Below, in pieces: positions 14,671 through 24,130 of a stretch of 39,397 nt of DNA. The stretch comes from Gemmatimonadota bacterium. GTDB lineage: Bacteria > Gemmatimonadota > Gemmatimonadetes > Longimicrobiales > Gaopeijiaceae. Every line of letters begins with the position of its first letter. Positions within the stretch are counted from its first letter, which is position 1. The stretch is from the NCBI GenBank assembly GCA_022340755.1, contig JAJDNI010000218.1, positions 1-39,397 on the forward strand. The letters are read 5' to 3'. The notes beneath the pieces were generated by a model. The model was not told the DNA's origin and did no database searches. It saw only the letters and a list, made by a program, of their open reading frames with translations. The position numbers and the translations under genes were made by a program.

Positions 14671-17442
14671 GTGACCGGGAGCAGGAACGACGATCCGGGT
14701 CTGAGGCGGGACACGGGCGACGCGGCGCACGAGCGCGACGCCGGGCGAGGGAGCCGTCGGGGGGAGCCCGACAGGATCCGTCGCCTCTACAGGCGGCTGC
14801 TCTCGCTCTATCCCGCCGCCTTCCGGGAGCGATACGGGGCAGACCTGCTCCAGGTGTTCGACGACCGTCGACGGGAGCCGCAGTTTCGGCGACTCATGGG
14901 TGGCATTCGGTTGGTGCTCTTTCTGCTGCGCGACTTCGTCACCTCCATGCCGATGGCCTACGACCAGAAGAACGCACAGACGAGGTGGGAGGGCACGGTG
15001 AACAACCTTCTGAGGGACTTCCGGTACGCCGTACGGATGCTGGTGAAGAACCCCATGTTCACGATCGCGGCCGTGATCACTCTTGCGTTGGGCATCGGGC
15101 TCAACGCCGCGACGTTCTCCGCGGTCCGCGGCCTGCTCCTCCGTCCCCTGGACGGCGTCCGGGAGCCGGAGCGTCTGGTGCAGCTGTATCGCAAGTGGCC
15201 GGGCATGGACTACGGCTCGACCTCCATCCCCCACTATCAGGACCTGCGGGACCGCACCGGGGAGGTCTTCTCGGATGTGGCGGCGTGGAACTTCGTTCCC
15301 ATGTCGCTCTCCGCCGACGGCCGGAGCGAGCGCCTCATGGGGATGCTCGTGAGCGCCGACTTCTTCCAGACGTACGGCGTCCGACCGGCCCTGGGGAGGT
15401 TCTTCACACCCGGTGTGGAGGATCGTGACCCTGGTGCCCACCCCGTAGCCGTGCTGGGCCACGGCTTCTGGCAGTCCCGCTTCGGCGCCGACCCGTCGGT
15501 GGTGGGCCGCACGGTCATCCTGAACGGTCAGCCGTTCGAGGTCGTGGGCGTGGCACCGGCCGACTTCCGGGGTCCGATGAGCGTCGTCGACGTTCCCCTG
15601 TACGTGCCTCTCATGGAGCAGATGGTCGTCCAACCCGCCTGGGACTTCATTCACTCGCGGGGCAACAACAGCATGACCGTCGTCGCACGTCTCAGAGACC
15701 ACCAGACGGTGCAGCGGGCCCACCAGGTTCTGGATGCCATCCTGACGCGGCTCCGCGAGGAATACCCGGACGACTACAAGAACCAGATCGGCACCACCCT
15801 GGTCCCGCAGATGCAGGCCGGCATCCACCCCGCCTTCCGCACCGCCCAGGTGGGCATGAGCGCGGTCATGATGGTGGTCGTCTCCTTGCTCCTCGTCATC
15901 GCCTGCGTGAACGTGGCCAACCTGTTCCTGGCCCGGGCACGCGAGCGCAGGCGGGAGATGGGAATCCGCCTGAGCCTGGGCGCCGGAAGGGGACGCATCG
16001 TCCAGCAGCTCCTCATGGAGAGCGTGCTGTTCAGTATCGTCGCGGGGCTGGCCGGACTCGGCCTCGCGCAGGTCGCGGTCCGCTTGCTGAGCACGGTGCG
16101 TCCGCCTATGGACGGCCCGTGGTCCTTCGCTGTCGGCATGGACCGGACGGTGCTCCTCTACACCTTCGGGGTGACGCTGGCCACCGTCCTGGTGTTCGGC
16201 CTGGTCCCGGCGCTACAGTCTGCACGCTCCGACACCGTAGAGGCAGTGAAGGGAGCGACGGCCGGCCGCACCGGGCGATCCCGTATGAACAAGGGTCTCG
16301 TCGTCGTGCAGATGGCCCTGTCCCTGGTCCTTCTCGTCAGCTCGGGGCTCTTCCTGCGCAGCCTTCAGGGAGCGACCCGCATCGATCCCGGCTTCGCGGA
16401 CCCGGCACACGTCGCCCTGGCGTCCGCAGATCCAGGGCTCCAGGGCTACGACGGTGCCCGGGCGCGCGCGTTCTGGGATCGCACACTGGACGAGGTGCGT
16501 GCCCTGCCGGACGTTACCGCGGCCGGGCTGATCAACGACGTTCCCCTCGGTCTGAGCGGCAGCGACCGCGGAGTCACCATCGCCGGATACGAGTTCTCGG
16601 AAGGCGAGCAGCGCACCGTCGATTACGCATACGTCACCGAGGGCTACTTCGAGGCCATGGGTGTGCACGTGCTGGAGGGGCGCTCCTTCACCAGGCAGGA
16701 CGACCAGAACGGAGCGCCGGCCATTATCGTGAACCAGCGCTTCGCCGAGCACTTCTGGCCCGGAGAGTCCGCCCTCGGCAGGACCGTCAACACCGCGGGC
16801 AAGGACCGCCAGGTCGTCGGTGTGGTGGAGACCGGGAAGTACCGCAGTCTGGGGGAGCCCCCCACCGACTTCATGTTCTTCCCGGAACGGGAGCTGTTCC
16901 AAACCGGGATGACCGTGGTGGCCCGCGTGAAGGGGGATCCCCAGGTGGTCATGCGGCGCGTTCGTGAGATCGTCCGCGCCGAGGATCCCGATCTGCCGGT
17001 GTTCGACGTGCGCACCATGGAGGACTTCATGGGAATCGCGCTGATGCCCGCCCGCCTCGGTGGATCGGTGCTCGGGCTGTTCGGTCTCCTGGGCCTCGTG
17101 CTGGCGGCGGTGGGCGTGTACGGCGTCATGGCGTACTCGGTATCGCAGCGGAAGCGGGAGCTGGGGATCCGCGTCGCTCTGGGCGCCGACCGCAGCTCGG
17201 TCGTCGGTATGGTCCTCGGCGAGGGGCTGCGCCTCACGCTCCTGGGTGCCGTCATCGGGCTGGCGGCGGCGGCCGCCGCCGCCAAGCTGGTGGCGGGACT
17301 GCTCTATGGCGTCAGTGCACTGGATCCGGTGGCGTTCGCGGGCGTGCCGCTCCTCTTGCTGGGCGTGGCGGCGCTGGCCGTGTATCTGCCGGCGCGCCGA
17401 GCCGCGGGAGTGGATCCCATGCGGGTGCTGAAGACGGAGTAG
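14671..17442 (+). CDS. Duplicated FtsX/MacB-type ABC transporter permease (ADOP family)
   Basis: The protein has 923 residues. An N-terminal cytosolic region carries YPAAFRERYGADLLQVF, typical of ADOP (acidobacterial duplicated orphan permease) proteins. Then comes TM1 at about 129-153 (MFTIAAVITLALGIGLNAAT), a first MacB periplasmic domain, and FtsX helices with RARERRREMGIRLSLGA. A second repeat follows, beginning near 539 (MNKGLVVVQMALSLVLLVSS), with another periplasmic domain and FtsX helices with SQRKRELGIRVALGAD. About eight membrane helices are expected. No ATPase gene is adjacent, hence 'orphan'. The GTG start at 14671 has GGAGGG upstream and lies 2 nt after padR. It probably acts in export or envelope signalling; the substrate is unknown. 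Confidence 0.92.
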   Translation: MTGSRNDDPGLRRDTGDAAHERDAGRGSRRGEPDRIRRLYRRLLSLYPAAFRERYGADLLQVFDDRRREPQFRRLMGGIRLVLFLLRDFVTSMPMAYDQKNAQTRWEGTVNNLLRDFRYAVRMLVKNPMFTIAAVITLALGIGLNAATFSAVRGLLLRPLDGVREPERLVQLYRKWPGMDYGSTSIPHYQDLRDRTGEVFSDVAAWNFVPMSLSADGRSERLMGMLVSADFFQTYGVRPALGRFFTPGVEDRDPGAHPVAVLGHGFWQSRFGADPSVVGRTVILNGQPFEVVGVAPADFRGPMSVVDVPLYVPLMEQMVVQPAWDFIHSRGNNSMTVVARLRDHQTVQRAHQVLDAILTRLREEYPDDYKNQIGTTLVPQMQAGIHPAFRTAQVGMSAVMMVVVSLLLVIACVNVANLFLARARERRREMGIRLSLGAGRGRIVQQLLMESVLFSIVAGLAGLGLAQVAVRLLSTVRPPMDGPWSFAVGMDRTVLLYTFGVTLATVLVFGLVPALQSARSDTVEAVKGATAGRTGRSRMNKGLVVVQMALSLVLLVSSGLFLRSLQGATRIDPGFADPAHVALASADPGLQGYDGARARAFWDRTLDEVRALPDVTAAGLINDVPLGLSGSDRGVTIAGYEFSEGEQRTVDYAYVTEGYFEAMGVHVLEGRSFTRQDDQNGAPAIIVNQRFAEHFWPGESALGRTVNTAGKDRQVVGVVETGKYRSLGEPPTDFMFFPERELFQTGMTVVARVKGDPQVVMRRVREIVRAEDPDLPVFDVRTMEDFMGIALMPARLGGSVLGLFGLLGLVLAAVGVYGVMAYSVSQRKRELGIRVALGADRSSVVGMVLGEGLRLTLLGAVIGLAAAAAAAKLVAGLLYGVSALDPVAFAGVPLLLLGVAALAVYLPARRAAGVDPMRVLKTE

Positions 17443-17536
17443 GCGCGGGGCGGCGCGCGTCGCAGGCACGCGCCCTACGCGGGCGAACGCCTGCCCGGAC
17501 CGCACGGCCGGCCAGCTTCGACGCCGGCTACCCTCC

Positions 17537-18820
17537 CTACACGACGATGGCTGTCGGCTCCTCCAGCATCGCCTTCAGCGTCGCCAGGAAACGCGACCCC
17601 TGGGCGCCGTCGATGACGCGGTGGTCGCAGCTCATGGTCACGCGCATGCGCGGGCGCACCGTCACCTCTCCATCCACCACCACCGGAGTGTCCTCCGCGC
17701 CGCCCACGGCCAGGATCGCCGCCTCCGGCGGATTGATGATGGCGGTGAACTCATGGATGCCGAACATCCCCAGGTTGGAGACGGAGAAGGTCGAGCCCGT
17801 GTACTCGTCGGGCATGAGCTTCTTCTCCCGCGCGCGGCCGGCGAGCTCACGCACCTCCCGGGCGATCTGCGAGATGCCCTTCAGGTGCGCGTTCTTGATG
17901 ACAGGGGTGATGAGTCCGTCTTCCACGGCTACCGCCACGCCCAGGTGCACAGCGTTGAACCGGCGGATATGCCCCCCATGCCATTGGGCGTTGCATTCGG
18001 GGTGTTTGCGCAGTGCGGCGGCGACAGCCTTCAGCAGAATGTCGTTGATGGAGACCTTCTCGCCGCTCTGCCCCAGCATGGCGTTGATGCTCCCCCGCGC
18101 TGCTACCGCCCGTCCCATGTCCACGTCCACGGTGAGGAAGAAGTGGGGCACGGGGCCGATGGACTCCACCAGGCGCTTGGCGATGGTCTTGCGGAGCTGC
18201 GAGACGGGGACGTCCTCGTATTCGCTCTCGTCGGGCGTCCAGCCGACAGGAGCCGGGGCGGTCACCCCGGCCTCCTTCGCCGCCTCGATGTCGCGTTTGA
18301 CGATGCGTCCTCCGGGACCGGACCCTTGGACGAGCGCCAGGTCCACGCCCAGATCTTCGGCCAGGCGACGCGCCAGCGGAGAGGCTTTCCGCCGACCACC
18401 GTCCGTGGAGGACGCGGGCGGGGCCGCCGTCGTCTGTGCACCCCGAGACGCCGGTCGAGCTTGCGCTTCGCCGGCGTTCTCCGATTTCGCGGGCCGCGCA
18501 GGCGTCGATGTGGCCGCAGTCTGCGGGCCTTCGGCAGGCGCACCGCCACCCGCGTCGCCCACAGCTGACGAGATGTCTTCGTCGGGTGCGGCGATGACCG
18601 CGATTACGTCACCCACCGGGGCGGTGCCGCCTTCCGCGAGAATCACCTTGCGGAGGACCCCGTCGCCACGGGCCACGAGCTCCATGGTGGCTTTGTCGGT
18701 TTCGATCTCCGCGAGGATGTCGCCGCTGCTCACGGCGTCGCCTTCACCCTTGTGCCACTTTACGAGCTGGCCCTCTTCCATGGTGGGAGAGAGAGCTTCC
18801 ATGTGTACTTTGGTGATCAT
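17537..18820 (-). CDS. pdhC: Pyruvate dehydrogenase complex dihydrolipoyl acetyltransferase (E2)
   Basis: The protein has 427 residues. A single lipoyl domain covers 1-80 with lipoylated K43 in ETDKATME. A flexible Ala/Pro/Thr-rich linker (about 85-145) precedes a peripheral subunit-binding domain at 147-183 (SPLARRLAEDLGVDLALVQGSGPGGRI, read in part). The catalytic domain follows from about 205 and ends with CDHRVIDGA, holding H400 and D404. It transfers the acyl group from lipoamide to CoA and is the core of the complex. It is the last gene of lipA-pdhA-pdhB-pdhC, 49 nt after pdhB. It could serve pyruvate or another 2-oxo acid; the E1 alpha/beta pair and MITKVHMEALSPTM start favour pyruvate. 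Confidence 0.93.
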   Translation of the reverse strand: MITKVHMEALSPTMEEGQLVKWHKGEGDAVSSGDILAEIETDKATMELVARGDGVLRKVILAEGGTAPVGDVIAVIAAPDEDISSAVGDAGGGAPAEGPQTAATSTPARPAKSENAGEAQARPASRGAQTTAAPPASSTDGGRRKASPLARRLAEDLGVDLALVQGSGPGGRIVKRDIEAAKEAGVTAPAPVGWTPDESEYEDVPVSQLRKTIAKRLVESIGPVPHFFLTVDVDMGRAVAARGSINAMLGQSGEKVSINDILLKAVAAALRKHPECNAQWHGGHIRRFNAVHLGVAVAVEDGLITPVIKNAHLKGISQIAREVRELAGRAREKKLMPDEYTGSTFSVSNLGMFGIHEFTAIINPPEAAILAVGGAEDTPVVVDGEVTVRPRMRVTMSCDHRVIDGAQGSRFLATLKAMLEEPTAIVV

Positions 18821-18869
18821 GCGACCACGCGCCTATGTGGCACGTCCGGATTGAGTCGACATTCGGCCG

Positions 18870-19850
18870 TCAACGGTACAGCACCTTGTTGCAGGCATCC
18901 ACCACACGGTCCGCGCTTGGCTTCGCCATTATCTCAAGGTTCTTCGCATACGGCATGGGCACGTCCGCCTGCGTGACCCGCACCACCGGCGCGTCCAGGT
19001 GGTCGAAGGCCTCCTCCTGGATGGTGGCCACGATCTGGGCGCCCACACCCACGAAGGCCCACCCCTCCTCCACGTAGACCGCACGGTTGGTCTTCTTAAC
19101 GGTCCGGAGGATAGCGTCCACGTCCAGCGGCCGGATGGACCGCAGGTCCAGTACGTCGGCGTCGATGCCGTCCTTGGCCAGCTTGTTGGCGGCCTGCAGG
19201 GCCACGTGGACCATCTTGCCGTGCGTGATGATGGAGACGTCCCCACCCTCGCGCTTCAGCTCCGCCACCCCCAAGGGTATGACGAAGTCGTCGTCGTCGG
19301 GGACCTCGCCCTTGAAGTTGTAGAGCAGCTCGCCCTCCATGAAGGCCACGGGATCGTTGTCCCTGATGGCCGCCTTCAGCAGGCCCTTGGCATCCGCGGG
19401 TGTGGCCGGGGTGACGAGCTTCACGCCCGGTGCGTGTGCGTAGTAGGTCTCGCACGCCTGGGAGTGCTGCGCTGAAAGCTGGAGCGCGGCGCCGGTGGGG
19501 CCTCTGAAGACGATGGGTATGGGGAACTGCCCATCGGACATGTACAGCATCTTCGCGGCGGAGTTGATCACCTGGTCGATGGCCAGGAACGCGAAGTTGA
19601 ACGTCATGAACTCCACCACGGGGCGGAGCCCGGCCATGGCCGCCCCCACACACAGGCCACCGAACCCCAACTCACTGATGGGTGAGTCCACCACACGCCG
19701 GTCGCCGAACTCCGCCAGCAGCCCCTTCGACACCTTGTACGCGCCGTCGTACTGCGCGACCTCCTCGCCCATCAGGAAGACGTCGGGATCCCGCTGCATC
19801 TCCTCGCGCAACGCGTCGTTGAGCGCTTCCCGGTAGGTCATCACCGCCAT
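18870..19850 (-). CDS. pdhB: Pyruvate dehydrogenase E1 component, beta subunit
   Basis: The protein has 326 residues and starts MAVMTYREALNDALREEM. Conserved parts include FLMGEEVAQYDGAYKVSKGL (ThDP-site Glu), RVVDSPISELGFGGLCVGAA, FRGPTGAALQLSAQHSQ, and the C-terminal transketolase domain with DLRSIRPLDVDAI and VEEGW. With PdhA it forms the alpha2beta2 E1 that decarboxylates pyruvate and acetylates E2. The ATG at 19850 has GAGGGGAG upstream and overlaps the pdhA end by 10 bp. A longer open frame reaching 20714 runs over pdhA and is not real coding sequence. Confidence 0.95.
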   Translation of the reverse strand: MAVMTYREALNDALREEMQRDPDVFLMGEEVAQYDGAYKVSKGLLAEFGDRRVVDSPISELGFGGLCVGAAMAGLRPVVEFMTFNFAFLAIDQVINSAAKMLYMSDGQFPIPIVFRGPTGAALQLSAQHSQACETYYAHAPGVKLVTPATPADAKGLLKAAIRDNDPVAFMEGELLYNFKGEVPDDDDFVIPLGVAELKREGGDVSIITHGKMVHVALQAANKLAKDGIDADVLDLRSIRPLDVDAILRTVKKTNRAVYVEEGWAFVGVGAQIVATIQEEAFDHLDAPVVRVTQADVPMPYAKNLEIMAKPSADRVVDACNKVLYR

Positions 19851-20935
19851 GGCGACTCCCCTCTTCCGTCGAAGCAGAGCCGACCGTTCGGGTTGATCTC
19901 CGCCCACACGTGCGCGTACAGGGCCTCCGGGCCCGGCATGGGAGAGGCGTCGGCGAGCTCGAAGGCCTCCTGGGCTGTCTCGCGTGCCTCGGTGTCCATT
20001 TCCTCCAGGCCTTTCTGGTCCAGGTGGCCCCCGGCGAACAGGTGGTCTCGGAGAATGGCGATGGGGTCTTCTTCGTGCGTCTCCCGCTCCACCTCCTCCT
20101 TGGAGCGGTACGTCCCCGAGACCGGATCGGACATGGAGTGCCCACGGAACCGATAGGTCTCGACGTCCACGAAGCGGGGACCGCCTCCGCCGCGCACCTC
20201 GGCCACGAGATCGCGGAAGTGCGCGTAGGTGGCCAGCACGTCCTGCCCGTTCACCCGGCTGGCGGGGATGCCGTAGGGCGAGGACTTCTCCACCATGTCG
20301 GTGAGGGACACCCGCCGGAACGCGGTGCCCATGCCATAGCGGTTGTTCTCCACCACGAAGATGGCGGGCAGCTCCCAGATGGCGGCCATGTTCAAAGCCT
20401 CGTGGAAGCCGCCCTGGTTCACGGCCGCATCCCCCATGAAGCACACCACCACGTCGTTCTCGTCGTGGTACTTGATCCTGAACGCGATCCCGGTGGCGAG
20501 CGGCACCTGGCCGCCGACGATTCCGTGCCCACCCATGAAGCGGACGGACTTGTCGAACATGTGCATGGAGCCGCCCTTGCCGCCGGACACTCCCTCCGCG
20601 CGGCCGAAGAGCTCCGCCATGACCGCGTTGGGCGAAACCCCCTTGGCCATGGCCTGGGTGTGATCGCGGTAGGCGGTGATGACGTAGTCGCTGTCCGAGA
20701 GAGGCTTGATGCATCCCGCGGCGGCGCCTTCCTGCCCGATGTGCAGGTGACAGAAGCCACCGATCTTGCCGATGGCGTAGGCTTCCTCGGCCTTCTCCTC
20801 GAACCGGCGGTATTTGAGCATCTCGCGGAGGAGCTCGAGGGCGAGCTCCGGGCTGACGCCGTGCACGTCGAAGGGACCTCCCTTCGGCGAGCCCGCTTTG
20901 CCTCCCTTGCCCTTCCGGGTCCTGGTCTGGGCCAT
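19841..20935 (-). CDS. pdhA: Pyruvate dehydrogenase E1 component, alpha subunit
   Basis: The protein has 364 residues. The ThDP-binding motif GDAAVNQGGFHEALN begins at 168 and ends with VVENN (NN at 197-198). Other conserved parts are FCHLHIGQEG, YRDHTQAMAKG, GGKGGSMHMF, and the phosphorylation-loop-like YRFRGHSMSDP. The first 20 residues are basic (MAQTRTRKGKGGKAG) and not part of the fold. It lies 3 nt after lipA and overlaps pdhB, so the four genes are one operon. Confidence 0.95.
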   Translation of the reverse strand: MAQTRTRKGKGGKAGSPKGGPFDVHGVSPELALELLREMLKYRRFEEKAEEAYAIGKIGGFCHLHIGQEGAAAGCIKPLSDSDYVITAYRDHTQAMAKGVSPNAVMAELFGRAEGVSGGKGGSMHMFDKSVRFMGGHGIVGGQVPLATGIAFRIKYHDENDVVVCFMGDAAVNQGGFHEALNMAAIWELPAIFVVENNRYGMGTAFRRVSLTDMVEKSSPYGIPASRVNGQDVLATYAHFRDLVAEVRGGGGPRFVDVETYRFRGHSMSDPVSGTYRSKEEVERETHEEDPIAILRDHLFAGGHLDQKGLEEMDTEARETAQEAFELADASPMPGPEALYAHVWAEINPNGRLCFDGRGESPWR

Positions 20936-20938
20936 GGG

Positions 20939-22042
20939 CTACCGCTCTCCCGCGGCTGGTCCGCCCGGGCTGCCCATCTCGAGCTGAACCAGGTCGAGCC
21001 GGACTTCGGCCGGGGCGGCGAGATCGGCCTCCATCACCCTGGTGATGGCTCCGGGCCCACCGGCCTCGACTTCGCGGGCCTGCTCCTTGGCGTGGTAGCT
21101 GGAGCGTACCAGGGGCCCGGCTTCGACGTGCCTGAAGCCCAACTCGTCCTCACCGACCCGCTTCCACTCGGCAAATTCCGCCGGCGTCACCCACCGAGCC
21201 ACGGGCACATGCAGGGGGGAGGGGCGCAGATACTGCCCCAGCGTGAGGATATCCACCGACGCCTCCCTGAGATCGGTCATGGCCTGGCGGATCTCGTCGG
21301 CCTCCTCACCCATGCCCAGGATGATCCCCGTCTTGGTGAGCATCCCGGGATCCATGCGCTTCACCGCGCCGAGGAAGGAGATGGAACGCCAGTATCGCCC
21401 GCCGGGTCGGACGTCCGGATGAAGGCGCTCCACCGTCTCCAGGTTGTGGCCCAGGATCTCGGGCGCCGCGTCCACCACCACGCGCAGGGCGTCCTCGTCC
21501 CCCTTGAAGTCCGGGATGAGGACCTCCACCGAGCATCCCGGGACCAGGTCGTGGATCCGGCGTATGGTCTCGGCGTAGATGCCCGCACCCCCGTCCGGGA
21601 GCTCGTCTCGGTTCACGCTGGTGATGACCACGTGCTCCAGCGCCAGCTCCGCGACGCTCTGCGCCACGCGCCGCGGCTCGTCCACGTCGAGCTCGGTGGG
21701 CATCCCGTGGGCCACACCGCAGTACTTGCACGCACGGGTGCAGACGTCCCCGAGGATCATGAAGGTGGCGGTGCCGGCCTCCCAGCACTCACCCATGTTC
21801 GGGCACCCGGCCTCCTCACACACCGTGTGGAGGGACCCGGTGCGCATCATCTTCTTGAGCCGCAAGTAGTTGTGGCCCCCCGGCGAACGGACCTTCAGCC
21901 ACTCCGGCTTGCGCGATCTGATGTCGACGGTGTCCAGGCCGTCGTGCGCCCGGATCCGGGAGGTACCCTTCGGCTTGACGACCCCCGTGTCCTTCCCATC
22001 GGGGGCGTAGCCGCGGGGAGCCTCGGTGGCGGTGTCGCTCAC
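20939..22042 (-). CDS. lipA: Lipoyl synthase
   Basis: The protein has 367 residues and is a radical SAM enzyme that inserts two sulfurs into the octanoyl chain on lipoyl domains. The auxiliary cluster motif CEEAGCPNMGEC (C75, C80, C86) and the radical SAM motif CTRACKYC (C101, C105, C108) are intact, and the C-terminal RSSYHA provides the serine ligand. A 30-residue C-terminal tail beyond RSSYHA is less conserved. The GTG start at 22042 is preceded by GGAGG. As the first gene before pdhA it supplies the cofactor for PdhC. No lipB is in the window. Confidence 0.96.
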   Translation of the reverse strand: MSDTATEAPRGYAPDGKDTGVVKPKGTSRIRAHDGLDTVDIRSRKPEWLKVRSPGGHNYLRLKKMMRTGSLHTVCEEAGCPNMGECWEAGTATFMILGDVCTRACKYCGVAHGMPTELDVDEPRRVAQSVAELALEHVVITSVNRDELPDGGAGIYAETIRRIHDLVPGCSVEVLIPDFKGDEDALRVVVDAAPEILGHNLETVERLHPDVRPGGRYWRSISFLGAVKRMDPGMLTKTGIILGMGEEADEIRQAMTDLREASVDILTLGQYLRPSPLHVPVARWVTPAEFAEWKRVGEDELGFRHVEAGPLVRSSYHAKEQAREVEAGGPGAITRVMEADLAAPAEVRLDLVQLEMGSPGGPAAGER

Positions 22043-22183
22043 GCCTCTATTCCTCCGACCCCTTCTTCAGTGACCCGCCGGCGGCGACGACGCGCCACCG
22101 GGCGAGACACGAATAGACGAAAAGGTCCCCGTCCGGGCGAAGTGCGCGTCACACAAGCGCTTCGCCACGAGGGGAGCCAGAAA

Positions 22184-23332
22184 TCATAGCCCGATTCCGA
22201 GGCCGTGTACAAGGTTGGCGACCCCGAATCCCAGGTAGTTCCCGACCGCGTACCCGACCAGTCCGACGATGATCCCGGGAAGAACCAGTCCTGGCCACTC
22301 CCGGGCCACCGCCACGGCGAGAGCGGTGGACGGTCCGCCCACGGCCGCTTGAGATGCCACAGAGAGGGTTCCCAGGTCCAGCTTGAGGAGCCGCCCCACG
22401 CCGTAGAGGACGAGTCCGTGGGCGCCAATGACGGTCATCGTGTAGTAGAAGACCACCACCCCCACCGCGACGATTTGGCCGACGCGCGACCAGATCCCGA
22501 TGACCACGAAGAACAGGTGCAGCAGCAGCGTCCCGAGCTGCAGCGCCCCCTCGGCGTGGCTGAACGGCTTGGTGTGGCCGAGGATGAGCGCGTAGGTCGT
22601 CAGCCAGAGGATCGAGGGCACCGACGGCACGAGCCGGGCGGTCAGGTCCGCCGCCACGAGAAGACCGAGCCCAACGGCAAGGAGCCTGGCCAGGTCGAGA
22701 GCCGACACCGACGCCGCGTCGAAGAACGGGTGGGCGTGCTTCCCGTTCTCGGCGTCCGACCCCATCTCCAAGGCGGAAGCCGGCACGGGAGGAAAGAACC
22801 GGACCAGCCAGATGGGAAGGATGAGGTTCGCCGCCATCCAGAGCCCACCGGTGAGGGCGTCGGCCGCCGTCGTGCCCGCCCACACGTCGTCCGGCAGCCC
22901 CACGGCCTTGCCCACCGCCACAAAGTTCAGGGATCCCCCGGTGTAGGTGCCGGTGAAGACACCCGCCATGCGCCAGGTGTTCTCACCCAGTTGGTGCGAG
23001 AACGCGATGGCCCCCACCAAGGCTCCCAGGATGGTGCCAACGATGGCCAGTCCGAACGCGGCCAGCATGCGCGGCCCCACCTGCTTCAGCGCCCTGAGAT
23101 CCACGGACAGGAGAAGCCACGCGATAGCGAGGCTCGTGACTGGCCCGGAGATGGCATCGTAGACCGGCGAGGTCGCGGGCACGATCCCCGTGTTGGACAG
23201 GATGGCACCGAAAGCCAGCGTGAGGAGCGACGCCCCGATCTTCGAGAAGAAGGGGACGCGGTGATCGAGCCAGAAGGCCAGGGCGGCCATGAACGCGATC
23301 AGGGCCGCCAGTGGGAGCGTCGAGGAGATCAA
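22184..23332 (-). CDS. DUF819 (YjcL-like) family integral membrane protein
   Basis: The protein has 382 residues from a TTG at 23332. It is hydrophobic throughout, with about ten membrane helices, starting TLPLAALIAFMAALAFWL and ending VGYAVGNYLGFGVANLVHG. Conserved blocks such as FTGTYTGGSLNFVAVGKAVG and QAAVGGPSTALAVAVAREW identify the DUF819 family, whose fold resembles cation/carboxylate symporters. Transport substrate is unknown. The TTG overlaps the LOG-family stop (TTGA), and starting at the next ATG (23290) would cut into the first helix. A longer open frame upstream runs over the LOG gene. Confidence 0.85.
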   Translation of the reverse strand: MISSTLPLAALIAFMAALAFWLDHRVPFFSKIGASLLTLAFGAILSNTGIVPATSPVYDAISGPVTSLAIAWLLLSVDLRALKQVGPRMLAAFGLAIVGTILGALVGAIAFSHQLGENTWRMAGVFTGTYTGGSLNFVAVGKAVGLPDDVWAGTTAADALTGGLWMAANLILPIWLVRFFPPVPASALEMGSDAENGKHAHPFFDAASVSALDLARLLAVGLGLLVAADLTARLVPSVPSILWLTTYALILGHTKPFSHAEGALQLGTLLLHLFFVVIGIWSRVGQIVAVGVVVFYYTMTVIGAHGLVLYGVGRLLKLDLGTLSVASQAAVGGPSTALAVAVAREWPGLVLPGIIVGLVGYAVGNYLGFGVANLVHGLGIGL

Positions 23333-24105
23333 AGCTCGGGGCCCCAGTCGCTGGGTGTTCGGCCCTCCAGAAGCTCCTTCCGCCGGCGGAGTCGGCCCAC
23401 GATGTGGTTCCGCGCCTCGTGGGGATCGTCGGTGAGATGGATGATGTCCAGGTCCTCCATGGCGATCTTGCCCTCCTCGGCCATCCGGTTGCGTATCCAG
23501 TCCACGAGACCGCCCCAGTATTCGGTCCCCATGAGGACCACCGGGAAATGGCGGACCTTGCCCGTCTGGATGAGAGTGAGGGACTCGAAGAGCTCGTCCA
23601 TGGTGCCGAAGCCGCCGGGGAAGATCACGAAGGCCTGGGCGTACTTCACGAACATGGTCTTGCGGATGAAGAAGTACCGGAAGTCGATGGAGATGTCGAC
23701 GTAAGGGTTCATCGCCTGCTCGAAGGGGAGCTCGATGTTGCACCCGACGGACTTGGTCCCCGCCTCGCGAGCCCCTTTGTTCGCCGCCTCCATGATGCCC
23801 GGCCCGCCCCCGGTGATGACCGCGAAGCCTGCCTCACCGAGGAGGCGCGCGGTGGTCACGCACGATTCGTACATGGGATCGTCGGGCTTCACCCGAGCCG
23901 AGCCAAAGATGGAGACCGCGCGTCCCACCTGGGTCATCTCCTCGAACCCCTCGGTGAACTCCCCCATGATGCGGAAGATCCGCCACGCGTCCCGCCCGAT
24001 GGTCTCCAGCTCCTCCACGCTCGCCAGCAGCCGCTCGTCCTCCGTCTCCCTCTCGTAGGGAAACGGCCGTGCCGGCTCCTGGCTTCCAGGCCCCCTTTGG
24101 TTCAT
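23329..24105 (-). CDS. LOG family protein (TIGR00730-type nucleotide-hydrolase)
   Basis: The protein has 258 residues. The two LOG motifs are GGGPGIMEAANKGA (99-112) and PGGFGTMDE (163-171), within a Rossmann-like fold. LOG proteins cleave ribose 5'-monophosphate from N6-modified or plain AMP. A helical N-terminal extension of about 60 residues precedes the core, as in the larger class related to bacterial PpnN-like and 'lysine decarboxylase-like' entries. The ATG at 24105 has GGGAG upstream. It lies 25 nt after the SDR gene and overlaps the DUF819 gene by 4 bp. Confidence 0.9.
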   Translation of the reverse strand: MNQRGPGSQEPARPFPYERETEDERLLASVEELETIGRDAWRIFRIMGEFTEGFEEMTQVGRAVSIFGSARVKPDDPMYESCVTTARLLGEAGFAVITGGGPGIMEAANKGAREAGTKSVGCNIELPFEQAMNPYVDISIDFRYFFIRKTMFVKYAQAFVIFPGGFGTMDELFESLTLIQTGKVRHFPVVLMGTEYWGGLVDWIRNRMAEEGKIAMEDLDIIHLTDDPHEARNHIVGRLRRRKELLEGRTPSDWGPEL

Positions 24106-24130
24106 GTCGGGCTCCCGCTTGTGGTTGTCG

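Noticed and set aside
19910..22189. A 759-codon plus-strand open frame
   Set aside because: It is antisense to pdhA and lipA; the translation is rich in His/Arg/Gly without conserved motifs.
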